8,301 bases of DNA from JAFGOM01 sp964428385 (lineage in GTDB: Archaea; Halobacteriota; Methanomicrobia; Methanomicrobiales; Methanospirillaceae), in NCBI GenBank assembly GCA_964428385.1, contig CAYRYR010000113.1, forward strand, positions 1 through 8,301, in the 5' to 3' direction. The notes below the pieces were generated by a model. The model was not told where the DNA came from. It ran no database searches and was given only the letters and a program-made list of their open reading frames with translations. Below, piece by piece: positions 1-6,330 of the stretch; position 1 is the stretch's first letter; every line of letters starts with the position of its first letter. A program made the translations under genes and the position numbers.

Positions 1-1686
1 TATGCCTGTGGAATATCAGAGATTCCTCTCCTTGGCGTCACTATAGGGAATCTGCTTAACCAGATAATTGAGACCTATCCGGATAATGAAGCACTGGTAT
101 CAAATTTCCAGGGCATACGGATGACATACCGTGAATTTGGGCAGGCAGTTGATGCAATTGCCCGTGGCCTGCTCGCTCTTGATGTGAATAAAGGAGACCG
201 GGTAGGTATCTGGGCTATGAACTATGCCGAATGGGTTCTGACCCAGTTTGCATCTGCAAAGATTGGTGCAATAATGGTCAATGTTAACCCTGCATACCGG
301 ACATTTGAACTCGAATATGCATTAAAACAGGCTGAGATTAAAGTTCTTCTAATCCAGGGAAGGTTTAAGACATCAGACTATGTAGGTATGTTTTATGAAG
401 CGTGTCCGGCAGCATATGAATCCCGCCCTGGAAAAATAATGTCTGATACGTATCCATTCCTAAAAACAGTAATCTTTATGGGGGATATCTCGTATAATGG
501 CATGTATACCTGGAATGAGATGCTTGAGAAAGGACAGGGGATAAGTCCAGATGAACTGACAGAACGATTTTTGTCACTTTCATGTGATGATCCTATCAAT
601 ATCCAGTATACCAGTGGGACAACCGGATACCCTAAAGGGGTTGTATTAACCCACCATAATATTCTCAACAATGGATATATCATTGGAAATGGCATGAAAC
701 TGACTGAAAAAGATCGTCTCTGTATCCCCGTTCCCTTTTATCACTGTTTTGGAATGGTGCTCTCAAATCTTGCCTGTGTAACACATGGGTCTACGATGGT
801 CATTCCCGGACCTGCATTTGACGCTGAGGAGGTACTCAAAACCATAGAGGCTGAACGCTGTACTGCGGTTCACGGTGTCCCTACCATGTTTATCGCTGAA
901 TTAAGTCATCCGAATTTTTCGCGTTATGATCTCCGTTCTCTTCGAACTGGTATAATGGCAGGATCTCCGTGCCCTATTGAGAAGATGCGGGAAGTTTCAA
1001 CCCGGATGCATATGTCGGAAATTGTCATTGTATATGGTCAGACTGAACTTTCTCCTGGGGTCACGATGACCACTACAGATGATCCCCTCGAGAAACGAGT
1101 CGCAACAGTTGGGCGTGCATTTCCCCACACCGAGTTAAAAATAATTGACCCTGATACTAAGAAAATCCTCCCACGAGGGGAAATTGGAGAGATATGTGCA
1201 CGTGGATACATGACCATGCGATGCTATTACAATAATCCGACGGCAACCAGACAGGCCCTTGATGAAAATAAATGGATTCACACCGGGGATCTGGGTTCGT
1301 TTGATGCAGAAGGTTTTGTTCATATTGAAGGGCGGCTAAAGGATATGGTTATTCGTGGAGGTGAAAATGTCTACCCACGTGAAATTGAAGAATTTTTCCA
1401 TCTTCATCCAAAGATTGCAGATGTGTATGTTATAGGGGTTCCTGATCTCATCTATGGAGAAGAACTTATGGTTCGAATAAAGCTGAATCCTGGGATTACC
1501 ATGACTGAAGAAGAGGTCCGGGAATATTGTACAGGACGGATTGCCCGCTACAAAATTCCACGATATATTGCCTTTGTGGATGACTTTCCTATGAGTGTAT
1601 CAGGAAAGATCCAAAAATTCAAGATGCGTGATCAGGCTATTATTGAACTTGGCCTTCAGGATGCGATGAATGTAAAAACAGCATGA
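1..1686 (+). CDS. AMP-forming acyl-CoA synthetase (fatty acid-CoA ligase type), 5' end cut by window edge
   Basis: Cytoplasmic enzyme of the ANL superfamily that activates a carboxylic acid with ATP to an acyl-adenylate and passes it to CoA. The frame is open from base 1; codons 1-40 encode family-typical sequence (YACG..., IPLLGVTIGN, TYPDNEAL), so the ATG at 121 is internal and the true start lies a few codons left of the window. Numbering codon 1 at base 1: P-loop YTSGTTGYPKG at 203-213, NVNPAYR near 94-100, YGQTE at 345-349, HTGDLG at 427-432 (Asp430 for ribose binding), hinge GRLKDMVIRGGENVYPRE from 444, and the C-terminal catalytic lysine in SGKIQKF, Lys536. The 561 visible residues are near full family length and all core motifs are intact. 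Substrate cannot be read from sequence; medium- or branched-chain fatty acids are likelier than acetate. It stands alone, converging on the minus-strand flavoprotein gene. Close resemblance to fatty-acid ligases of syntrophic bacteria makes transfer possible, but that is inference. Confidence 0.93.
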   Translation, partial: YACGISEIPLLGVTIGNLLNQIIETYPDNEALVSNFQGIRMTYREFGQAVDAIARGLLALDVNKGDRVGIWAMNYAEWVLTQFASAKIGAIMVNVNPAYRTFELEYALKQAEIKVLLIQGRFKTSDYVGMFYEACPAAYESRPGKIMSDTYPFLKTVIFMGDISYNGMYTWNEMLEKGQGISPDELTERFLSLSCDDPINIQYTSGTTGYPKGVVLTHHNILNNGYIIGNGMKLTEKDRLCIPVPFYHCFGMVLSNLACVTHGSTMVIPGPAFDAEEVLKTIEAERCTAVHGVPTMFIAELSHPNFSRYDLRSLRTGIMAGSPCPIEKMREVSTRMHMSEIVIVYGQTELSPGVTMTTTDDPLEKRVATVGRAFPHTELKIIDPDTKKILPRGEIGEICARGYMTMRCYYNNPTATRQALDENKWIHTGDLGSFDAEGFVHIEGRLKDMVIRGGENVYPREIEEFFHLHPKIADVYVIGVPDLIYGEELMVRIKLNPGITMTEEEVREYCTGRIARYKIPRYIAFVDDFPMSVSGKIQKFKMRDQAIIELGLQDAMNVKTA

Positions 1687-1703
1687 TATCAACGTTACTC
1701 ATA

Positions 1704-1752
1704 CTGTTCACTCATTTTTTCATGAACTGATAATATTTCATCAGGTGAACAG
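1704..1752 (+). terminator. Nested inverted repeat with T-run after the acyl-CoA synthetase gene
   Basis: CTGTTCAC at 1704-1711 pairs perfectly with GTGAACAG at 1745-1752. The 33-nt loop holds a second stem, ATGAA 1722-1726 with TTCAT 1737-1741, and a T6 run at 1715-1720. It starts 18 nt past the stop codon. A role in ending or protecting the 3' end of the synthetase mRNA is inferred; archaeal terminators depend mainly on T-runs, and a second T6 lies at 1772-1777. Confidence 0.4.
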
Positions 1753-1819
1753 ATGTGGCTTATTATCCTGCTTTTTTGAATACGCCTGATAATGGTGGAA
1801 ATGATAATCTGGAAAAGAG

Positions 1820-1844
1820 ACTTTTTTTGGGTTATCTAAAAAGT
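1820..1844. terminator. AT-rich hairpin with T-runs on both strands, between convergent genes
   Basis: ACTTTTT at 1820-1826 pairs with AAAAAGT at 1838-1844 around an 11-nt loop. Read from either strand it gives a T-run: T7 at 1822-1828 on plus, T5 on minus. Its place between the plus-strand synthetase stop at 1686 and the minus-strand flavoprotein stop at 1908 suits a shared bidirectional terminator. Prediction from sequence only. Confidence 0.35.
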
Positions 1845-1907
1845 GTTATTTACTGGTGTGGATTTCTCAATTATGCCGCCATCATCGATACTTTTTATGA
1901 AAAGAGA

Positions 1908-2573
1908 TTATAGCCAGCCTTTATTCTGCCAATAGGTAAATTCATGTTTCCAGATGTCTTTATTCATCTCAATAAGTCCTTTCATACGCTCATGCATCTG
2001 ATGATGAATTGTCTCCTGTTCAGGATATTTTTTCTGTACGCGAATTGCATCAATGAGTTCTTTTCCCAGAATCCTGGCACTTTGTAGTGCGTCTTTCCAT
2101 ACCTCTTCACCATCTGCCATGACAACCCCGACCTGACCCACACTATTACCACCAAGCAGAATTAGTGTACGGTTCAGGTACGCAGCAACTTCATCAGCTC
2201 CAGAACCTCCTGCTGTTGAGATGGCACACCCATATATGCCTTGAAAACGCTGGCAATGAATCGCATCAGCAGATCGGTCCAGAAATGTCTTCATCTGAGC
2301 GGTGACCTGATTGATGTAATTAGGACTTGCGAGGATTATTCCATCAGCATCTAATAATCGTGTGAGTATCTCTTCATAGTCATCATCAATAACGCAGGTT
2401 CCGCTGATATAACATGAACTACACCCGGTACAGTACCCGATATCATACTGACAGAGATCGATAAAGGAAGTCCTTCCACCGGCTTTACTGACTCCTTTGA
2501 GGACTTCATCAACAACTAGTTTTGTTGTACTCTTTTCGCCTCTGGGACTTGCAGTAAGAGCGATAATATGCAT
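1908..2573 (-). CDS. Iron-sulfur flavoprotein, NADPH-dependent FMN reductase/flavodoxin fold
   Basis: A 221-residue soluble protein with a flavodoxin-like fold, expected to bind FMN and a [4Fe-4S] cluster and pass electrons in the cytoplasm. Seen: beta-strand and phosphate-binding loop at residues 2-17 (IIALTASPRG, then KSTTK), and the compact motif C48-x2-C51-x2-C54-x5-C60. This is the spacing of the methanogen iron-sulfur flavoprotein (Isf) cluster ligands. The FMN-contact segment ASPNYINQVTAQMKTFLDRS follows, and a Gly-rich TAGGSG loop lies further on. Length is normal for Isf. Known family members are dimers that take electrons from ferredoxin or handle O2 and H2O2; the donor here is unknown. 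The start at 2573 has no clear Shine-Dalgarno sequence, but a TATA-like box lies about 25 nt upstream, so a leaderless mRNA is plausible. The membrane-protein gene lies 63 nt upstream on the same strand, but the T8 run between them argues for separate transcription. Confidence 0.88.
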   Translation of the reverse strand: MHIIALTASPRGEKSTTKLVVDEVLKGVSKAGGRTSFIDLCQYDIGYCTGCSSCYISGTCVIDDDYEEILTRLLDADGIILASPNYINQVTAQMKTFLDRSADAIHCQRFQGIYGCAISTAGGSGADEVAAYLNRTLILLGGNSVGQVGVVMADGEEVWKDALQSARILGKELIDAIRVQKKYPEQETIHHQMHERMKGLIEMNKDIWKHEFTYWQNKGWL

Positions 2574-2594
2574 ACACTACTATGTGGAGAGCAG

Positions 2595-2601
2595 ATTAAA
2601 A
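2595..2601 (-). promoter_or_regulatory. TATA-like box for the flavoprotein gene
   Basis: The minus strand reads TTTTAAT here, centred about 25 nt before the ATG ending at 2573. Archaeal TATA boxes sit about 26 nt before the transcription start, so the mRNA would begin at or next to the ATG. The absence of a GGAG-type site agrees with a leaderless mRNA. Confidence 0.35.
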
Positions 2602-2613
2602 GTGCTTATGGTG

Positions 2614-2621
2614 AAAAAAAA
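2614..2621 (-). terminator. T8 run after the membrane-protein gene
   Basis: Eight A on the plus strand give U8 in the minus-strand transcript, 16 nt past the stop codon of the upstream membrane-protein gene. T-runs are the main archaeal termination signal. Its position just before the flavoprotein promoter-like box suggests the two minus-strand genes are separate units. Confidence 0.45.
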
Positions 2622-2636
2622 GATTGTTTAATGTGA

Positions 2637-3323
2637 TTACTTCTTATTTATCTGATCAAGAAGATTATCAACCATTTCTGGGGCACGATCCTTAAGACCG
2701 AGTCCGAAGAAGAGTGCGATTGCAATCCCGACTCCGATTCCAATTCCCCATGCCAATGGCTGAATAAAGACATAGATGATAGTTACATCAAGTTTAAGAG
2801 TTGTTAAAGCCATAATGAGAACTACAAGGTAGAAGAGAATTCTCAATATGAATGCAACAGGTGAGATCAAATCAATGTTTGCAGTCTTGCCATAGGTAGT
2901 AATAAAATCTGCAAAATAATCAACAAGGATAAGACCAATCACAATGATTAGAATAAATCCAACAATATTTGGAATATATGCAACTATTCCCTGCATAATT
3001 TCAGCAAGATTGTAAATGTTCAGAATCTCGGCTGCTGACATAATTGCAAGCAGATAAACTACAATTCTGACCAGGTAATCTGCGGCCGTGCCGATAGACA
3101 TTCCACTGTTTATGAATGTCTTTCCAACAATTGTTTTTGATAATGCGTCTTCGACTCCTACTTTCTCAATAAACAGATTAATTACTTTTCCAAGAATTCT
3201 TCCAACTACCCAGCCGATTAAAAGGATTATCACTGCTCCGATAATCTTTGGAATCAGTTCCATAACGACATTGATTGAGTCGTTAATCGGCTGCATTACA
3301 TACGTAGCAACTTGATCAACCAT
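2637..3323 (-). CDS. Conserved TM-helix protein, MscS/CmpX-related membrane protein without a soluble domain
   Basis: A 228-residue polytopic membrane protein with about five hydrophobic segments near residues 23-43, 83-101, 113-136, 153-175 and 186-210. Two segments resemble each other: IPKIIGAVIILLIGWVVGR (24-42) and IPNIVGFILIIVIG (117-130). This is the repeated TM_helix (PF05552-like) pattern of CmpX-type proteins related to small-conductance mechanosensitive channels. The last helix is glycine-patterned (G193, G195, G197, G199) and ends in FFGLGLKD, like the MscS pore helix running into its cytoplasmic part. The protein then stops after an acidic tail of about 20 residues, so the MscS beta domain is missing. 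An osmotic or membrane-tension role is inferred from the family; channel activity of such short forms is not established. The ATG at 3323 follows GTGAG about 8 nt upstream and a TATA box at 3353-3363. It is divergent from the ligase operon. Confidence 0.8.
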   Translation of the reverse strand: MVDQVATYVMQPINDSINVVMELIPKIIGAVIILLIGWVVGRILGKVINLFIEKVGVEDALSKTIVGKTFINSGMSIGTAADYLVRIVVYLLAIMSAAEILNIYNLAEIMQGIVAYIPNIVGFILIIVIGLILVDYFADFITTYGKTANIDLISPVAFILRILFYLVVLIMALTTLKLDVTIIYVFIQPLAWGIGIGVGIAIALFFGLGLKDRAPEMVDNLLDQINKK

Positions 3324-3352
3324 GATAACTCACTACTGGTAGTATATCTTTT

Positions 3353-3363
3353 CCTATATTAAA
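3353..3363 (-). promoter_or_regulatory. TATA box for the membrane-protein gene
   Basis: The minus strand reads TTTAATATAGG, centred about 36 nt before the ATG at 3323. Transcription would start near 3333, giving a leader of about 10 nt that carries GTGAG as a short ribosome-binding site. Spacing fits the archaeal rule; untested. Confidence 0.4.
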
Positions 3364-3411
3364 GAGTTGGCATCAGGCAATTGTATTGAACATCAAAAAA
3401 ATGATGTATTG

Positions 3412-3419
3412 TTTATATA
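3412..3419 (+). promoter_or_regulatory. Consensus archaeal TATA box, plus strand
   Basis: TTTATATA is an exact match to the methanogen box A consensus. It predicts a start near 3442 and a leader of about 290 nt ahead of the ligase operon. The stretch is nearly symmetrical (TTTATATAATAAG), so it could also serve the minus strand and give the membrane-protein gene a leader of about 65 nt. Confidence 0.45.
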
Positions 3420-3443
3420 ATAAGAAAAAAACCTCATTTTGTA

Positions 3444-3453
3444 TTATAAATAA
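3444..3453 (+). promoter_or_regulatory. Second TATA box, spaced for a start at 3475
   Basis: TTATAAATAA is centred about 26 nt before an ATG at 3475. The spacing would make that ATG the first codon of a leaderless transcript, or start a small RNA there. It lies 32 nt after the consensus box at 3412-3419, so the region may hold tandem promoters. Confidence 0.35.
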
Positions 3454-3474
3454 TAGCATTGATGATGAGTTACC

Positions 3475-3543
3475 ATGTCTTTACGCATTGGAAATTATTG
3501 TTCCATTGACGAATTAGATATTGTAAATTGTCGAATGCTGTGA
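3475..3543 (+). other. Possible 22-codon leader ORF or start of a small RNA
   Basis: An ATG at 3475 opens 22 codons beginning MSLRIGNYC and ending NCRML, with TGA at 3541-3543. There is no strong ribosome-binding site, but the TATA box at 3444-3453 is correctly placed for leaderless translation. The peptide has two Cys, one Tyr and no Phe or Trp, so it is not an obvious aromatic-amino-acid sensing leader. The stop codon falls in the 5' arm of the hairpin that follows. No protein family is recognised. It may be chance, or the 5' part of an RNA of about 110 nt ending at the T-run near 3586. Confidence 0.2.
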
Positions 3544-3586
3544 TACATCGTATCAGTACATCCATGTCACAGTGTAGCAGGGTTTT
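3538..3586 (+). terminator. Hairpin plus T5 run in the leader of the ligase operon
   Basis: CTGTGA 3538-3543 pairs with TCACAG 3567-3572, and GGGTTTTT follows at 3579-3586. Inside lies a competing small hairpin, TGATAC 3541-3546 with GTATCA 3550-3555 around a 3-nt loop, sharing TGA with the outer arm. The two folds exclude each other in part. It could end a short upstream transcript or attenuate readthrough into the operon; both are inferred. Confidence 0.3.
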
Positions 3587-3612
3587 TCTTATATTCTCAC
3601 GCATGATAATAG

Positions 3613-3620
3613 GATATATT
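3613..3620 (+). promoter_or_regulatory. TATA-like box nearest to the ligase operon that leaves the ribosome-binding site in the mRNA
   Basis: GATATATT here predicts a start near 3642 and a leader of about 90 nt that keeps the GAGGT ribosome-binding site. A later TATA-like sequence, GTTTAAGTATG at 3698-3708, would start transcription at about 3728 and lose that site, so it is less likely. Weak match; no BRE element stands out. Confidence 0.3.
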
Positions 3621-3667
3621 CTGGGAATTCAGTCCCTGGTTGTCTTGGTGCCGCAGTATTTTCGCTA

Positions 3668-3677
3668 TCACATGTGA
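3668..3677. promoter_or_regulatory. Perfect 10-bp palindrome TCACATGTGA ahead of the ligase operon
   Basis: TCACATGTGA reads the same on both strands and ends 56 bp before the ATG of the first ligase, between candidate TATA boxes. A symmetric site here could bind a dimeric regulator. Which regulator is unknown, and a 10-bp palindrome can occur by chance. Confidence 0.25.
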
Positions 3678-3733
3678 CACAGGGATATCCGGGGATTGTT
3701 TAAGTATGTTATCTGTGATGTGAGGTATGGTAC

Positions 3734-5026
3734 ATGAGATACTGGGACGAAAAGATAGAAAAGATGCGACCTGAAGAACTGGTAAAACTTCAGGATAAAC
3801 GGCTACGGGAAACAATAAAAAAGACATACAATATCCCTTTTTATCGTCAGAGGTTTAAAGAAGCGGGGATTTTACCTGATGACATCCAGTCCTGTAAAGA
3901 TCTAACGCTCCTTGCCTGTACAAAAAAACAGGATCTTCGTGAAGGATACCCATTTGGATTTTTTGCAGTACCAAAAAAAGAGATTGTCCGTATTCATACA
4001 ACCTCGGGTACTACCGGAAAACCGACTGTTGTCGGATATACTAAAGGAGATATTGAAAAATGGTCAGATCTTATTGCACGAAATCTCACGATGGTAGGTC
4101 TTACAGATGAGGATATCTTCTCAAATATGGTTAATTATGGCATGTTTACCGGAGGTCTTGGATTTCACTATGGTGCTGAGAAAGCAGGTCTGACAACTAT
4201 TCCCAGTGCAACTGGTAACACAAAACGACAGATAGAGATGATCCACGATTTTGGTGTCACCGCCATCCATTGCACACCTAGTTATGCATTGCACCTCGCT
4301 GAAGTAGCTCAGGATATGAACATATCACTTGATTCTCTAAAAACCGGGATTTTCGGGGCTGAACCATGGTCTGACCAGATGCGTGTTGAACTCGAAGAAA
4401 AACTCGGGGTAACTGCTTTTGATAGTTATGGTATGAGTGAACTCTACGGGCCGGGAGTGGCTTTTGAATGTCCTGAACACAGTGGTCTGCATATCTGGCA
4501 TGACAGTTTTTTTGTCGAGATTCTGGATCCTGTCACCGGTGAGCAGCTTGGCCCTGGTGAACGTGGTGAACTTGTAATCACTCCCCTCACGAAAGAAGCG
4601 ATGCCACTTTTGCGGTACCGGACCGGTGATATCACCATGTTTCTTGATGATGACTGTCCTTGTGGACGGGGACAAAAAATTGCCCGTTTTTCAGGCCGGA
4701 GTGATGACATGCTGGTTATCAGGGGAATAAATGTGTTTCCAAGTCAGATTGAACATGTTCTGCTCTCTATACCGGAAGTTGCGGGTAGTTATATGGTATA
4801 TGTTGACCGGGTGAACCATATGGATGAGATGACGATTGAGGTTGAGATTAGCCGCCAGTATTTCAGTGGAGAACTGACCGACTTGCAGGAGATAAAAACA
4901 CGTATAATCAGATCACTTCATGATGTTCTTGAGTTAAGAACGAATGTACGGCTGGTTGAACCCGGTTCTCTTCCTCGTTTTGAAGGAAAAGCAAAGCGGG
5001 TTATTGATCGCAGAGGGGGGATGTAA
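3734..5026 (+). CDS. paaK: Phenylacetate-CoA ligase, first of two paralogues
   Basis: A 430-residue, full-length cytoplasmic PaaK-family enzyme. It joins an arylacetate to CoA through an acyl-adenylate, using ATP and releasing AMP and PPi. Motifs in order: P-loop TTSGTTGKPT (89-98), FTGGLGFHYGAE, GAEPWS, YGMSELYGPGVAFEC (232-246), YRTGDIT (295-301), RSDDMLVIRGINVFPSQIE (322-340) and the C-terminal catalytic-lysine segment RFEGKAKR (Lys419). Cys246, His253, Cys308 and Cys310 form a C-x6-H plus CPCGR set that could bind zinc. The GPGVAxEC loop is the standard PaaK form, so phenylacetate or a close aryl acid is the best guess. The ATG follows GAGGT at 3722-3726 with 7-nt spacing; the upstream ATG at 3727 is out of frame. 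It is the first gene of a three-gene operon. In methanogens such ligases feed IorAB for aromatic amino-acid synthesis from exogenous aryl acids (inferred here). Confidence 0.93.
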   Translation: MRYWDEKIEKMRPEELVKLQDKRLRETIKKTYNIPFYRQRFKEAGILPDDIQSCKDLTLLACTKKQDLREGYPFGFFAVPKKEIVRIHTTSGTTGKPTVVGYTKGDIEKWSDLIARNLTMVGLTDEDIFSNMVNYGMFTGGLGFHYGAEKAGLTTIPSATGNTKRQIEMIHDFGVTAIHCTPSYALHLAEVAQDMNISLDSLKTGIFGAEPWSDQMRVELEEKLGVTAFDSYGMSELYGPGVAFECPEHSGLHIWHDSFFVEILDPVTGEQLGPGERGELVITPLTKEAMPLLRYRTGDITMFLDDDCPCGRGQKIARFSGRSDDMLVIRGINVFPSQIEHVLLSIPEVAGSYMVYVDRVNHMDEMTIEVEISRQYFSGELTDLQEIKTRIIRSLHDVLELRTNVRLVEPGSLPRFEGKAKRVIDRRGGM

Positions 5027-6330
5027 TGATGCAGTACTGGGATCCCCGTATCGAACTGATGTCTGAAGAGAAACTCCAGGATATGCAATATCGACTCTTA
5101 AAGTACCTTGTATACCGCCTGTATGGATTTTCCCCATTTTATCAGAGACGAATGAAGGAGCATGGAGTTCATCCCGATGATATTGAGAGCCTTTCAGATA
5201 TCAAAAAACTTCCGTTCATGTATAAACAGGATCTACGTGATCATTATCCGGATGGTCTTATCGTTAATGACCAGGAAGAACTCGTCAGGTATCATGTATC
5301 ATCAGGAACTACAGGAAAACCAACCGTTGTGGCTTATACACAGCGGGATCTTGATAATTGGACAACCTCCCTGGCACGGGCACTCACGTCAACCGGATTG
5401 TGCCGGGGAGATGTTATTCAGGTCAGCTATGGATATGGACTTTTTACTGGCGGACTCGGGCTTCATTATGGAGCAGAACGGATAGGGGCAACGGTTGTCC
5501 CGATGAGTGTTGGCAATACTGAGCGTCAGATTGAACTTATGCAGGATCTTCGTGTGACAGCTATTGCCTGCACCCCATCGTACCTTCTCCATATTGGTGA
5601 AGTTGCAGAGAAGATGGGAGTCTCCATTAAAAATAACACTCATCTCAAACGGGCAATAGTGGGAGCTGAACCCTGGAGTGAGAAGATGCGTGACCGGATT
5701 GAGAGCTGGCTTGGGATAAAGGCCTATGATATCTATGGGACCAGTGAACTTTCAGGACCGCTCTTTACTGAATGTGAAGCACAGGCAGGTTTTCATGTAT
5801 GGTCTGATCTGATTCTGGTAGAAATTTTGGATCCTGATACTGATGAGGTATTGCCCCATGGACAACGTGGAGAGCTTGTAGTGACGATGCTGCAAAAAGA
5901 AGGCCTTCCCATCATCAGGTACCGTACAGGAGATATCACGGCATTTGAATCTGGTCCCTGTTCCTGTGGAAGGACACATCCCCGATTACAGCGTTTATCA
6001 GGAAGAGTTGACGATATGCTTATCATCCGTGGGATAAATGTATTTCCAAGCCAGGTTGAGCACACCCTTATGGGAATTAAGGAGGTTGGAGAGCATTTCA
6101 TGATTGAAATTGATCGAATTAATTCACTTGATGATATGCTAATCAAAGTTGAGATAGCACCTGATGCATTCTCAGATAAGATTCCTGATCTTATCCACAT
6201 CAGGAAGAACGTTGAACATCAGCTGAAAAATCAGCTGAACGTTTCAGTTCACGTTGAACTTGCGGATCCGGGATCACTTCCCCGATTTGAAGGAAAAGCG
6301 AAACGTGTGATTGACAGGAGGAGTATGTAG
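5026..6330 (+). CDS. paaK: Phenylacetate-CoA ligase paralogue with altered acyl-pocket loop
   Basis: A 434-residue PaaK-family aryl-acid:CoA ligase, plainly homologous to its neighbour over its whole length. Catalytic motifs are intact: SSGTTGKPT (92-100), FTGGLGLHYGAE, GAEPWS, YGTSEL (237-242), YRTGDIT, RVDDMLIIRGINVFPSQVE and RFEGKAKR with Lys424. The possible zinc set is also kept (Cys250, His257, Cys312, Cys314). It differs where the acyl pocket is built: after the TSE motif it reads LSGPLFTEC, one residue shorter than the LYGPGVAFEC of the first ligase. A three-residue insertion (KNNTHLKR region) precedes GAEPW. This points to a different aryl or acyl substrate rather than a spare copy. 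The ATG overlaps the previous stop as TAATG, with GAGGGGGG at 5013-5020 as ribosome-binding site, so translation is probably coupled. The second ATG (5029) is an equally good start and aligns better with the first ligase. Confidence 0.92.
   Translation: MMQYWDPRIELMSEEKLQDMQYRLLKYLVYRLYGFSPFYQRRMKEHGVHPDDIESLSDIKKLPFMYKQDLRDHYPDGLIVNDQEELVRYHVSSGTTGKPTVVAYTQRDLDNWTTSLARALTSTGLCRGDVIQVSYGYGLFTGGLGLHYGAERIGATVVPMSVGNTERQIELMQDLRVTAIACTPSYLLHIGEVAEKMGVSIKNNTHLKRAIVGAEPWSEKMRDRIESWLGIKAYDIYGTSELSGPLFTECEAQAGFHVWSDLILVEILDPDTDEVLPHGQRGELVVTMLQKEGLPIIRYRTGDITAFESGPCSCGRTHPRLQRLSGRVDDMLIIRGINVFPSQVEHTLMGIKEVGEHFMIEIDRINSLDDMLIKVEIAPDAFSDKIPDLIHIRKNVEHQLKNQLNVSVHVELADPGSLPRFEGKAKRVIDRRSM
6316..6323 (+). 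promoter_or_regulatory. Strong ribosome-binding site of the ACT gene, inside the preceding ligase gene
   Basis: AGGAGGAG lies in the last codons of the second ligase, 7 nt before the ATG at 6331. It fixes that ATG as the start and makes the ACT protein the best-marked translation start in the operon, perhaps giving it a higher dose than the ligases. Confidence 0.75.

Noticed and set aside
3462..3555. Possible C/D-box sRNA starting with a perfect C box ATGATGA at 3462-3468
   Set aside because: No D' box (CTGA) at the expected 12-nt spacing and no C'/D pair follow, so the box alone is likely chance.
3597..3827. 76-codon minus-strand open frame across the start of the first ligase
   Set aside because: It overlaps the ligase start and its promoter region and has no family likeness; a shadow frame.
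4337..4710. Minus-strand open frames of 88 and 112 codons inside the first ligase
   Set aside because: Both lie antisense to conserved PaaK motifs and have no start signals; they reflect codon use on the coding strand.
5793..6200. 135-codon minus-strand open frame inside the second ligase
   Set aside because: Antisense to conserved ligase motifs, composition rich in Ser and Ile typical of shadow frames, and no start signals.
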